Assembly: GCA_903632075.3 (NCBI GenBank)
Contig: CAHIKZ030004282.1
Coordinates: forward strand, 250,001 to 314,000
DNA: 64,000 bases
Reading direction: 5' to 3'
DNA from: Acanthosepion pharaonis
Taxonomy: Eukaryota > Mollusca > Cephalopoda > Sepiida > Sepiidae
The notes under the pieces are model-generated. The model made no database searches. It saw only the letters and a program-made list of their open reading frames with translations, and was not told the DNA's origin. This document shows, one piece after another, positions 43,111 through 53,382 of the stretch (its first letter is position 1; every line of letters begins with the position of its first letter). Both the position numbers and the translations under genes were made by a program.

Positions 43111-43114
<4 letters not shown>

Positions 43115-43244
43115 AATAAGAAAAGATCATCAGCCTACAACCAGCAATCAAAACTTGCAAACTTTGCTTTGAAGGTAAAATAGCTATCATTACATTCCCA
43201 GACCAAAATAAATTATTAAATAAAAGATCCGAGCTCATCACAAA

Positions 43245-44050
43245 ATCCAGACACGAAAACTTTTTACTACGTTACTTAATTTTTACTACGTTACTTAAAA
43301 ATCAAAAACGGAAAAAATAAAAATAAATAAATAAAATAACAATAAAATAAGCAAAATTAATTAACCCAAAGAAATTACCAAATCACACCTGTTAGAATAG
43401 ACGAAATAGAATAAAAAAACAATGAACCCAAATAAATAAAGTAAATAATAAACAAATTAGAAAACCATTATGACCAAAACATTAGTTAGACTATAAAAAT
43501 CAAACCAAAAAACGGACGAAAAAAATAGCTATAACTGTTATATAACGAGGAAAAAAATACTACGTTACTTAAAAATCGAAAACCGAAAAGAGAAAATATA
43601 CAGTATAACAAAAAAATAATAAAAAGTAAAATAAATTGACCTAAATTCATCCAAATAAATAAATAAACTAATCCCGATAAACTAACCGTTAAAAACAAAT
43701 AAAGATAAACAATCCAAATAAATACATGAAGTAATAAACAAATTATAAAACTGTTCCCGCCAAAATAATAATTAGAATAAACTACAACAATCAACCCCAA
43801 AATTCAATGAATAGCTTTATCTTCCCAAACCAAAACAAAACTATTATAATAAGCGATATAAACAAATTCTTTACTACGTTAATAAAAACACCGATTAAAA
43901 AATAAATAAATATATAAGGTAAGAAATAAAAATAAAAAATAAATAAAAACAAGCAAGACAATTTTAACCAAATAAATAAATAAACAAATAAACGACTTCC
44001 GGTAGAATAACCGCCATAATAGACTACTCACAATGCACCACTGACCCGTA
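43245..44050. repeat. A/C-rich, G-poor tandem-like region, about 290-bp period
   Basis: The word actacgtta(ctta) occurs near 43286, 43559 and 43872, with similar following text, so about three degenerate units exist. The plus strand is strongly enriched in A and depleted in G over about 800 bp. The minus frames (43486-43800, 43879-44166) are therefore hydrophobic and rich in Leu, Phe and Tyr, which I regard as a compositional artefact. Confidence 0.6.
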
Positions 44051-44059
44051 TATATATAA

Positions 44060-44230
44060 ATAACCGAGAAAAATAACAGCACTCGTGGCCTGACGATTGC
44101 ATCTAGCATGAAACAGACTGTCGCCTCTAAGTGTTGACTTCTATGTTCACTTTTATATTTATACACGCTCTGTTTCTGATATTGAGCACTTTATCCCATA
44201 AATATAGCACATCTTAAGACTATATTTCTT
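44060..44230 (+). mobile_element. Short retroelement end with hammerhead
   Basis: It matches 22000-22125 and 33415-33600 (words gcctctaagtgttgactt, ttgagcactttatccca, aaatatagcac) and ends in (TA)n at 44231-44254. It contains the hammerhead 44085-44127. Element type is inferred from its similarity in layout to the Penelope ends. Confidence 0.6.
44085..44127 (+). ncRNA. Hammerhead ribozyme motif
   Basis: Stem I ggc (44087-44089) pairs with gcc (44123-44125), extendable past one mismatch. Core ctgacga (44090-44096), exact. T opposite T, then stem II tgc/gca with loop atcta (44098-44108). gaa (44110-44112). Stem III aca/tgt with loop gac (44113-44121). Cleavage triplet gtc ends at 44122. Confidence 0.75.
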
Positions 44231-44254
44231 CATATATATATATATATATATATA

Positions 44255-45189
44255 AGGTGTTAACGACATTATGGTCGAATACACCAGGTAATGGGATTTT
44301 ATTAATATTGTCACTGTATACTAGCATGTTTTGGTAAATATGTAGTCGCCATTATCTTGCGGGAATCAGCACTTTTGATAATAAATATTTACGAGTTCCT
44401 GGAAAATGTATCCCACAAACAATATTGGCGGACTCAATGTGAGTCCAAGTAAAATGAGAAACACAAAACAATAAATGTAAAAGAAACGATTATGCATGTA
44501 CTTACAAAATGAATTACATGTGACGAAAGAGAAAACACTAGACTAGCTATAATAAGAATATATATCTATATATGTGTGTGTATGTGTGTGTGTGTGCGCG
44601 CGCACGCGCGTAACAAGCGTGAGTATAAAAGTCAAGTAAGAAAACCATGAAATGAATATGTCTCAGTGGGGGATACTTTACTTTCTACATGCGACTCCGT
44701 CCTAAAACCAAAGTTGAAAAGCTCTAAAAGTGGCTAGGAAGAGAAATACACGCCTTTTTATAGGCTTAAGGAGCGCCCCCTAACGACAGTATTTTTCTTG
44801 TGCAAAATCAAGGGGAATAATCCACAATATCACATACATAGTTCATATAAGAATTTTAGTCAAGAATGTTGTTCATTAGTAGATTTTATATTTTTAAACT
44901 ACTATTTTCTGCCAATATGAACTTGTCGCCGACGTATCTTGCGTAGATTTTTTTATCTGTTTATTTTGCCAAGGACATTGTTTTCAATGTGTATCACGTA
45001 ATAATTGGAGAAGGAGTTTCCATACTAATGTCGTTGATTAGAGATGGAATGTTCCCGTTATGATTGTAGAAAGGAGTTTCTTCAGTGCATGAATAGAATA
45101 ATTTTCGGCGATCTGGGGAGGAGTGATTGACGCATCTTTGTCAACACAGTCACAAATTATATTGTTTTTTTTTTGTTTTTTGGGGTTTT
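44255..45189. other. Unassigned sequence
   Basis: No gene recognised. A TG-rich stretch with cgcgcgcacgcgcg lies at 44570-44611. A TATA-like cctttttataggc is at 44753. Confidence 0.4.
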
Positions 45190-45700
45190 TTTTTTAAGCA
45201 TTTCACCCCAAGCAAGGTCGGAAGCCACTAGGACGCAAGGGGTTACAGAAAATTTAGAGCAAGATCAGATAGGAGTGATAGAAGAAAGGATGAGGGTAGT
45301 GGATAGATCAAGGCAACTGGAGATGTCGATTGACATTACACTTGAATAGCTGGAGATTATAGCTCACAGGGAAATAAGGAATAAGGAAGGGAGTTCCACA
45401 GGCGAGAGGTGCGAGACATGAAGCTATTAGAGTAGAAGAGACGGCTACATTTAGGAGTTTCGACAGTGAAGGGGTGAGAGCGGGATGCCAGCCTCGTAAG
45501 GCGCTGGAACTCATGACGTCTGGGAATCAGCGAATGCAGATCCTCGGAGCAATTTCCATAAAAGTATTTGTAGAACAGACAGAGCGGGGTTGACTGGGAC
45601 GTTGATGAAGAGGTTTCAGACGTCGAGGGAAGCTAGGGTTCCATGTGTTGCTGTCGTTGCATTGAAGATTTGGAGGAATTCATTTGGAGATGCAATGCGA
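45190..45700 (-). pseudogene. Jockey-type LINE, RT C-terminal region and 3' end
   Basis: On the minus strand the words TRLASRSHPFTVETPKCSRL and SNSFMSRTSRLWNSLP, followed by FPCELQ and the tail taaccccttgcgtcctagt, match the jockey-type ends at 19455, 20640 and 23721. LWN.LP is the conserved end of the RT C-terminal domain. Several frameshifts are present and the RT core is missing. GC content is higher than in the other copies, suggesting a different subfamily. Confidence 0.75.
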
Positions 45701-45929
45701 TAACTGTTGTGTCTTGGGAAATATATTGCGAAATCATGTTATTCAGGGTTATTGATAAGCAATATATAGGTGTAAGTTTTTGGGAGATGATAGAGAGACA
45801 CTAAGAAAACTGTAAGGGCACAAGAAAAATGGAATAAATCTTTAAAAAATTTCCTTGTACGTCATATTCAATGAAGCATGTATAAAAGAAGGTTTGTTGC
45901 CAAAGTATACAGTAGCAGGACCGTAGCAG

Positions 45930-46350
45930 AGACAATTCTCTTGGTCTCTCACTCTCTCACATTCTCACACACTATTACTTTCTTTTTCACTCACTCCCTC
46001 ACTCTTGTTCTTTCTCACTCTTGCTCTCTCTTTTATGTTTTAATTTCCCACTCTTTCATGCTGTTACTCTCTCTCCTTTTTTCACTCTCTCACTCTCACT
46101 TACACTCTTACTCTGTCTATTTCTTACTCTCTCATACTCTTGCACTCTCTCACTCTTGCTCGGTCATTTTCTCTTTTGATATCTTTATCTCTCACTCTTG
46201 CTTTCTCACTCTGTTTTCTCTCTTTCACTCTCATACTCTTTCTCTCTGTCTCTTGCTCTTTCACTCTCGCTCTTACCCTTTCTCTCTCTTTCACTCTCAT
46301 TCTATCCTTCTCTCTTTCTTTATCTATCTCTCTCACCCTCTCTCTCTCTC
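45930..46350. repeat. CT-rich low-complexity tract
   Basis: About 420 bp of irregular cactctct, ctttctc and cttgctct units. The frames of 100-160 codons on both strands (Ser/Leu/His-rich on plus, Arg/Glu-rich on minus) result from this and are not genes. Confidence 0.9.
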
Positions 46351-47089
46351 TGACTCTTAAAAGAATAAACTTGCACAAAAGCACATGTTCAACAGCTAGA
46401 GAACATAAAAGCATGATAGACATATTCGTTAATTGCAAACCAGATACCAATTTAACGATAAACCTATAACTTACATCACTATTTTATCACCTATCCTGTA
46501 GGCTGGCCCAAAAATAAGAAGTCGCTTGTTAAACAAAACCTGATAAGTGTGGGAGCATAAATCTTTCTCTGTGACACAAACAAGCAATACATATAAAATT
46601 ATTGGAATGTGATAACTTTATCAAATCTATGTATTCAGCTAGTCCGTGCATGGCCATAGCAGAGACAAATATTCGTGGCAAAAGCAATTTCGAATTTAGC
46701 CTTAAGTTATCAAAAGTCGCCAAAATGGTTAGCGGCAAGAACATATAAAATTTCCAGTGCCTATAGAGATTGACTTTGAAATCTTTGAGAACCGTCTATG
46801 TTACAAATGAAAGAATCTTTTTTTGAATGTCTACAAGGAAAATATAGATTCCTTAATTAAGGAAAAAAATTCTTTATTTTTACCTAGGTCTTTTTATTTG
46901 GTTCTGAAAAAAATGAAACAGCCACAGGAACATTTTTATGAAAATTATATTCCTCCTTGCTGTAATATTTTTTCTATGTTTTATTACTTTCTTTATTGTA
47001 TTTTGCTAAAAAAAAAAAATTATAAAAATACTACAATTGGTAAAGATTTGTAGGGAGCAAAGACCACCGCCGGACTGCTGCGGCGCTGC
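46351..47089. other. Unassigned sequence
   Basis: No gene or repeat recognised. Confidence 0.4.
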
Positions 47090-47480
47090 ATAGTATATAC
47101 TTGTGAGTATAATTTATACTATTTTGGAATCTTCTACGTCAGCCAGTCACCTCTGCTGGGAAATGCACTATTCCTGCGTGACTTTCACCACCACCATCTT
47201 ACAAAATATATAACAAGCATTCATTGGTTAATCACCTTCGATCTAGCTTGCTGATTGGTCAATTTCGACCAATCAAATCACCCCCACGCGACAGAACTAT
47301 TTTGGCGCCAACTCAGTCGGAGCCTGTCACGTGGTACAACAAAATTATAAAAACAAAACACGTGTAAACTCTCTCGCGCGTGCACGCGTCTCATTCCTTG
47401 CTGCCAAGATGTAATCTTCAGGAACTCCCGTCTTAACCTTTGCGATCTGACGTTAAAGAACATTACCAACATTCACGCAA
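47090..47480 (+). promoter_or_regulatory. Promoter-like region (CCAAT, E-box, TATA-like)
   Basis: Two facing CCAAT boxes form gattggtc (47252) and gaccaatca (47267); further attggt near 47223; cacgtg at 47328 and again near 47359; tataaaaa near 47346. ttttggcgccaactcagtc (47300) resembles a retroelement primer-binding site, so an LTR is possible. No downstream exon is recognised. Confidence 0.35.
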
Positions 47481-48240
47481 TTACGAACTCTAAAATCTCT
47501 TCTGAACTCTTACCAACTCACAATTCCAAACATGCTAAAGAAACTTTATTCTTCTAAACTACAGTTTAATAATTACTTTCACTTTATGAGCTCAAGTATA
47601 AATATTTCCAAGTCTAAGAGACACAACTCTGTCTAACCTTTCAGTTCACATGCATGTATATCAAATACTTAATAAATTCAATTGTTACGTTTTGAAACAA
47701 TACGTCATGGTTTGTTTCTAATATTTTTCTTTAATTGTTGGGGACGAATGTTTTTAGAAAACCAACACTTCTGATCACTCAAAATACATTCGCAAGTCCG
47801 CAACAGTATATATTCCGGTTAATAGGACCGCATCGGTACCAATGAATTAGATCCAATAACCATTTTTTTTCTTTCTCTTTGGAAATCTTTCATAAACTTG
47901 AATCCTAGCTAACTCCGAAAAACTTTCATTCGAGGAAGTGTGGACATTCTTTACTCATTTTTTTTCTCTATTTAGGCGCTAATTTTTTATTTTATTTTTT
48001 TATTTTTTTACCCAATTTTCCAAGCAAAAAAAAAATACACTTTAAAAAACGCACGGAGTTGCAATAAAACGCGTCTACTTTTCTTGACATTACTATCTCC
48101 GACAACCCGCAGTTTTTTTTTTTTTTTTATTATTATCGTCAGCTTTTTACAATTATTTTATTGCCCACAATTTTCGTCTTAGAAACTAACCAGGCCACAA
48201 TATTTAAAAAAAAATTTTTTTTCTAAAATTGATCAATTTA
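47481..48240. other. Unassigned AT-rich sequence
   Basis: No gene recognised; T- and A-runs are frequent near 48000 and 48120. Confidence 0.4.
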
Positions 48241-48241
48241 G

Positions 48242-48243
<2 letters not shown>

Positions 48244-48287
<44 letters not shown>

Positions 48288-48350
48288 CACACACACACAC
48301 AAACAAACACACATACACACACACACAACACAACACACATACACACTTTC
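48244..48350. repeat. (CA)n microsatellite
   Basis: CA repeats with few interruptions over about 100 bp. Confidence 0.95.
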
Positions 48351-48659
48351 TCTCTTTTAATTAGCATTTTTTATTTTTTGTAAATAATTTTCTTCCGTCA
48401 GATTACTACCATTCAAATTTCAAGGGAGATAACTCACTTATTTTTTTTTAAATCCACAGTTTTCTTTTCCTTATTAAATGTTAAGCTATGACAGAAGGCA
48501 TCAGTACCAAGTTGGCTCCATAATTGGTCGGTTCGATTGACTGAATAAAGCAAATAGTTTTTATAAAAATATTTTAAGCCGTGTAACTGTTATGTCATAA
48601 ATAAATTTTAACTGATTAATTCTTAATAGACGTTTGGATTTATTTTATTTTTATTCGGT

Positions 48660-49160
48660 TGAGCTATCTCGGACATTCAAGGTCGGAAGGTTATTAGGGT
48701 GGCTTCCTGTGTCATAACCTAGCTAGACAATGTAGTTGGTTGCTGGGCGATCAAAACCCATCTTGTGCCATAGCGAGGTGTCCAGAGCAATAGATCACTC
48801 GCGAGTTCTTGTTCTGCTCGCCAACAGTTTCTTGCAAAGAACATTCTGCGTTCACGTAAGATTGTAAAAAAATCAAGGAGGGTCCATAGAGCTGTGATTT
48901 AGTTAGATGTTGCTTCCAAGTGTTGCTAGGTATAGCTCTTAGCATCCTAATGTAGGCTTCATCAAGCTTAGACTCTAGGGTTTTAGTTAATGTCCAAGCA
49001 GTGGCACAATATATTAACACCGCCTCTACAGTGGCTCAAAAGAATCTCCGTTTGAGGTTGTCTGGTAGATCGGATTTCCAGATTGCATCCATTTTATTCT
49101 AGGCACCTCATTGGACGACATAAACGACTCGCGGGAATATTGAATGTACCTCCCATTTAA
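48660..49160 (-). pseudogene. RTE-type LINE, RT C-terminal region
   Basis: On the minus strand: MLIYCATAWTLTKTLESKLD, EAYIRMLRAIPSNTWKQHLT and SQLYG. These are the words LLYG.ETW.L...LE..LD..Y.RMLR......W...VTN..LYG, found after the polymerase domain in RTE-like LINEs. The 89-codon frame is open, but 5' and 3' parts are broken (the plus-strand tail near 48672 has ggacattcaaggtcggaagg). Different subfamily from the LINE at 34030-34680. Confidence 0.8.
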
Positions 49161-49589
49161 CAGAGGGTATCCAGAAAATAAAAGATTTTAAAGCAAGCTA
49201 TCTGGCAAATAGTACAGAAGTACTTCAGCTGTAGTAGAAAAAACACACTGTATATAAAAAGCAAGCTACCAGCAAAACTGAATATAAAGCACAAAATCAC
49301 AATAGTGAAATTTATCCTGTATTGACCTGTATGATAAAATTTTGCAATAGAAAACGACGTAGAAAATCTGTCTATATTTCTGAGATGAGGTATTACGTAC
49401 ACTATTTACATTAAATCTCCTGAGCCGACCAAACATAGAAATGAATACAATATGAGAACCAGTAATAAGGAGTGCCAGAGAAAAGCAATAATAACAACGA
49501 AAATTACAATATGAGCGCTGGCAAAAAATGTTTGCTGAACACATTAAGTTTATAAGTCCCAGAAATCAATATACAGATGCACTCAAGGA
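49161..49589. other. Unassigned sequence
   Basis: No gene recognised; overlapping minus frames lack a domain. Confidence 0.4.
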
Positions 49590-49885
49590 CACATGGATAA
49601 AGGCATTGGTAAGATCCAGTGACAGTACCCAAAGAGTTGTGAGTTCAATACCTGGTTAAGGCAGTGGAGAACTTGGAGAGGGGGAATTAACAGAAGATAA
49701 CTAATAACTGACATCCATTAGACATGCCATGTGGAACTAGAACAGTCTACCACCAGTGAGCGAAATAACAGTTCAGTTCGACATTCCAACCACCTGAAGA
49801 AGGCCGGAGCGTATATTGGCCGAAACGTTGTGATAAATATGGCCACAAAGATAAAGACAATAGTCCGAATAATGTAAATAGTGGA
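49590..49885 (+). mobile_element. tRNA-derived SINE-2 with hammerhead tail
   Basis: Head ggataaaggcattggtaaga and gagttcaatacctgg (box B); body acttggagagggg, catgccatgtggaactagaa; tail hammerhead 49791-49832, then aaagataaagacaatagtcc and aatgtaaatag. Same order as 38660-39000 and 53125-53380. Confidence 0.85.
49791..49832 (+). ncRNA. Hammerhead ribozyme motif in SINE-2 tail
   Basis: Stem I cac (49791-49793) pairs with gtg (49830-49832). Core ctgaaga (49794-49800) is an exact CUGANGA. One unpaired a, then stem II ggcc/ggcc (49802-49805, 49818-49821). gaa (49822-49824). Minimal stem III acgt (49825-49828). Triplet gtt ends at 49829. Stem I is short but would extend to 5 bp with the sequences of other copies (atcac/gtgat). 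Confidence 0.65.
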
Positions 49886-50097
49886 CGTAGAAAATATTTT
49901 ATAAAAAGGCGAGACATAATTATAGTTGAGTATAAACCAAAACAATTTTACACTTTCACGTCTCCTTCTTCTGCTAGTTAATGATAGGAGCATTTCCAGT
50001 TATATTTAGGTATTATGAACCAACTGGTACCGACGAACGTCGCCAGTATTATGGATCAGCCTGTACAGACGAACGTCGCCGGTATTTTTACAATAAT
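49886..50097. other. Unassigned; contains cgacgaacgtcgcc repeated
   Basis: The word gacgaacgtcgccagtatta occurs at about 50034 and in variant form at about 50079, separated by about 45 bp. Nothing else is recognised. Confidence 0.4.
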
Positions 50098-50822
50098 TAC
50101 TTCTATATAACAAATGCGAATGTCAGTGTGTCACACTTTTCATTTAAAGGGACACAACTCAGTAACTTTTAAATATTTCATCCTCTTCTATATAATAAAT
50201 GCGAATGTCAGTGCGCCACATTTTTTTTCAGTTGAAGGGACACAATTCTGTAATTTTTAAATATCTCATCTTCTTCTATATAATAAATGCGAACGTCACT
50301 GTGTCCCACTTTTTCAACTTTACTCCTAGAAGCCTTAGCCTAACATATCATATCATTTTGGTATTAGGTCAACTCCCTGAGCAAATTGAAATCATTCCCG
50401 GCCGGAGCTGTACCCGCAATCCTGAAATTTTGAATTCCCAAGTTTTCATTACTGCAGTTGTTTTCGGCGATATTTTAAAGTAATTTTTTGTACGATAACA
50501 GTTTTTATAACTTGGAAATAAATTTGGGAATAATCGCGAAAGTCACCCAAATAAAAATTCTTATTTTTACGGAAAGTGAGTACCTACGTGCATCAAATTG
50601 TCTGTAACCTAAGTGGCAGCACAATAATTATCTTTGAACTTTTAAAAGGTAAACTGAAATATTAATGCAATACTTAAATGCAGTGATGAATTTTGAGTTC
50701 TTCTGTAGTTTATTGTTGCCTATCGCATTTACTCCTCCCTACCTATTGTGATGAAGTCTCAATTAAGAGCCCGTCGCAGGAGCTAGTTTAAATGCCACCC
50801 TATAGGGTGGCTTTTAAGCTAG
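50098..50822 (+). mobile_element. Non-autonomous Helitron with tandem 5' ends
   Basis: The 3' end is textbook: an 18-nt perfect hairpin gccaccctatagggtggc (50794-50811), seven nucleotides, then CTAG (50819-50822) and T. The 5' end word ttctatataataaatgcgaa occurs three times at intervals of about 87 bp (50101, 50187, 50274), the last preceded by a|tcttc. A second CTAGT lies at 50783, after gcccgtcgcaggag. Probably successive Helitron ends joined head to tail. No Rep/helicase gene. Confidence 0.7.
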
Positions 50823-51439
50823 TTTACAATAAGTGTGATAATAATAAGGTGTTAACAAGAGAATGTTTAATCTTGGTGAATTAAGATAATCTGTAGTAAA
50901 TACCCTGTTCAATATCATATATTTTCTTACCAATTGGCTGACCTTAACAGTTAGACATATCCATGCGTCCTCCGCATCTCTGTCCATGAGCTGGAATAAT
51001 ACAGGAAGCCTTATGGCCGAGTGTCGAGAGGTTTGTTTGTTTATTCTTAATGTTAGAATGCTACTTGAGGGTGACATCGAGATATTTTGGAAGTTCCTTC
51101 AATTGGAGTCTATATGTGCGGACTGGATTACCCGACCTGAATGTATTTCTAACAGGGCATCGCCTACAAGGTTATGCACTACTTTTATCAAAACAAGTCA
51201 CTATATCTTATATATTTGTACCCCAGCGTCACGATAATAATAATTATGTTCAGTTGAGAATGTTATCTAATCGGGAAAGGCAGACGTGGACTGGGTTTTA
51301 AAATATTGGTTGTCAGTAAACAAAGGGCGTCACACCTAGAACTACAATGTAATTTTTTTACAAAGTACATATAGGCATAAAGAGTTCAATTAATTTTTTT
51401 TATGAAAAAATGTGTATTTCCTATTAATTACAAGGTCCA
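50823..51439. other. Unassigned sequence
   Basis: No recognised gene. Frames of 83-87 codons on both strands overlap each other and lack domains. Confidence 0.4.
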
Positions 51440-51665
51440 TATACTGGGGCACGCTGCAGTAACGGATAGCGGCTCAGATTGACGTCTTGGAGAGCCGAGT
51501 TCGAATTCCAATCAAATTCATTACATTCACTTACGTACTAACACCCTTGGGAAAGGTATGAATCCTCTTATTCTCCCCCCCCCCCAGCTATGGGAAAATA
51601 GCAGGACAGACCGTGTTCTGTAGCTTTGGGTGACAACTGGTCTACCGCAGAAAGAAATGGCAACA
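51440..51665 (+). mobile_element. tRNA-derived SINE-1, 3'-truncated
   Basis: Head: gctgcagtaacggatagcgg, gagccgagttcgaattcca (box B at 51498). Body: cacccttgggaaaggtatga, a C run, cagctatggg, gacaactggtctacc. The TA tail is missing. Confidence 0.75.
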
Positions 51666-51780
51666 TACTGTGGGGAAAAAATCGAAAGATACATGATTAC
51701 CTAACCGTGTATAACGCATGGTACATAACTGACTGATGTACTGGCAGTAGATATCAAATGAATGTTATGTTACAGTTTTT

Positions 51781-51827
<47 letters not shown>
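51781..51827. repeat. (TA)n microsatellite
   Basis: About 45 bp of TA. Confidence 0.95.
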
Positions 51828-51831
<4 letters not shown>

Positions 51832-52179
51832 TAGTGAGTTAGTCGAAATGCCTTGACTCACTTTATAGTCCACTAATAGAAGGTTAACCAACCAGAAGAC
51901 GTAGAACATTCAATCCGTCGTGTATAAAGGCGGCTATTTTGTTCACTCTACCCGAATGTCCAGTACCAGCTTGTCAGGCGAAGAGAAACAGAACGACGAA
52001 CTATGCTCTGCTACTTTTACCAAAATATCCACTGCTAACCTGAACAACGCTTTCCTACTGTCTTCGAAATATTCACTACTAACCTCTGGATTCTATACTC
52101 GAAGACGACCGTCATGAAGAATAACATGTTATAATTTAATGTATGATTTAATGTGACATTTTTCTTTTTTAATTTGAAG
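51828..52179. other. Unassigned sequence
   Basis: No gene recognised. Confidence 0.4.
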
Positions 52180-53046
52180 TAACTGGTTGATATTTTTAAA
52201 TAGCTTATTTTCCAATTTACACATTAACAGATAGTTCAAAAGCACAATAGAGCATTACATGCAGCCCGTCATATTAAGAGCAATAATTGTGTGAATCTGC
52301 CAATAATTGCTTCTGCATCCAATTCCTCTAACAATTCCTTTTCAATAGATAGCAACATGTATGATTCCAAATTCTCCTCAGGCAGCGAATTTCTTAACCC
52401 TGTCTTTAGCTTTGAAAATGTCCACTCACATTAGACTTGGGTAACTGTTATGGCGTCTTCCCCTCTTTCATATAAGTGGACTCGACCAAAGTGTTACTTG
52501 GACTGCTGCCGTTAAACATCCAGAGTCAGAATACAGAGAGAGAGAGAGAGTAAGAAGACAGAGATTGTGATTGAGTTGGAGGTAGAGTAATAGTGTAAGG
52601 TAACCGCTTGTAGAAGTCACAGTTACAAGCACGTAGACTCTAAGGAAGTCCTACTTCGAGACTGTATATATCTATATGTTATTGCTACTAACCGCGTTCC
52701 TGGATTTGCTAACAGTATTACCCTTTGTATTATTGTGTAAATACATTTAATTTCTTATCTTTAATTCCTGCGTTTGTCATTTCATTGGAGACCGAATTTC
52801 ATCTCGGAATCCACAACAGTAACTGATTGTCGTTATGATCTTTAGCCTTGTAATTCTCCTCTCACATTGCACTTGAGACACTAATAGGGCCCAGGCAACA
52901 TTATAAAGTTCTTATTCCTATTTTTATTACTGAAACAGTTGTCTGTGCTTTTTCCTTTATTGCATTTTTATTTGGTATAGCGGGACAGCTTTATCAGAGG
53001 TTCACTTGCTATCGGGCAAGCTGACACCCTGGCCAGTCTACCGCTG
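52180..53046 (-). mobile_element. hAT transposon, internally deleted copy 1, with LTR insertion
   Basis: In minus reading the element starts at 53046 with CAGCGGTAGACTGGCC, a hAT-type end, and holds a piece of the transposase C-terminus at 52430-52270: FSKLKTGLRNSLPEENLESY, LLSIEKELLEELD. FSKLK..K..LRS.M.EERL..L..L is the usual text of the hAT dimerisation region. The solo LTR 52446-52818 splits it. A second copy is at 53383-53810. Confidence 0.7.
52446..52818. mobile_element. Solo LTR, 373 bp, 5-bp target duplication gtaac
   Basis: Starts TGTTATGGCGTC and ends GAATCCACAACA. gtaac is at 52441-52445 and 52819-52823. The second hAT copy keeps the uninterrupted site (gagtaactgatag, near 53650). 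It includes a GA tract (52536-52550) and tgtaaatacatttaatttct. Orientation unknown. Confidence 0.85.
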
Positions 53047-53124
53047 ACCAGAAAAGTATTTTACTTGAAAACTATTGTCAGTGACTTCGAAAAGTAAAAT
53101 ACTTTATGCACTGGGCCAGGTGTT

Positions 53125-53380
53125 CTTGATGACGTTGGTTAGATCCAGTGACTTGTCCCAAAGTGTTGTGAGTTCAATACCAGGCTACAGCAGTAGTGAA
53201 CCAAAAACTTGGAGAGTTGAGTTAAAGGGAAATAACTGGCATCGGGAAGAGACATGGCACGTGGAACTAGAACAATCTACCCCGATTGACGAAATAAAGA
53301 GTTCGGTTCGAAATTCCGATCACCTGAAGAAGGCCGGTGTGTAGAACGGTTGAAATGTTGTGAATATGACATTGAAGTAA
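53125..53380 (+). mobile_element. tRNA-derived SINE-2 with hammerhead tail
   Basis: Head part gatccagtgacttgtccc and gagttcaataccagg (box B, 53170); body ttggagagttgagttaaagg, catggcacgtggaactagaa, caatctacc; tail with hammerhead 53319-53363. Box A is truncated. It stands between the two hAT copies. Confidence 0.8.
53319..53363 (+). ncRNA. Hammerhead ribozyme motif in SINE-2 tail
   Basis: Stem I tcac (53320-53323) pairs with gtga (53360-53363). Core ctgaaga (53324-53330) is exact. a, then ggcc (53332-53335) against ggtt (53348-53351), weak here. gaa (53352-53354). Minimal stem III atgt (53355-53358). Triplet gtt ends at 53359. Stem II is damaged compared with 49791-49832. Confidence 0.55.
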
Positions 53381-53382
53381 TT

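Noticed and set aside
43486..44166. Hydrophobic minus-strand frames, possibly mitochondrial-like membrane proteins
   Set aside because: The composition (A-rich, G-poor plus strand) explains them. I could not recognise any mitochondrial protein motif.
45878..46469. Frames of 108-160 codons on both strands
   Set aside because: They span a CT-rich low-complexity tract and are restricted to it; residue composition follows the tract.
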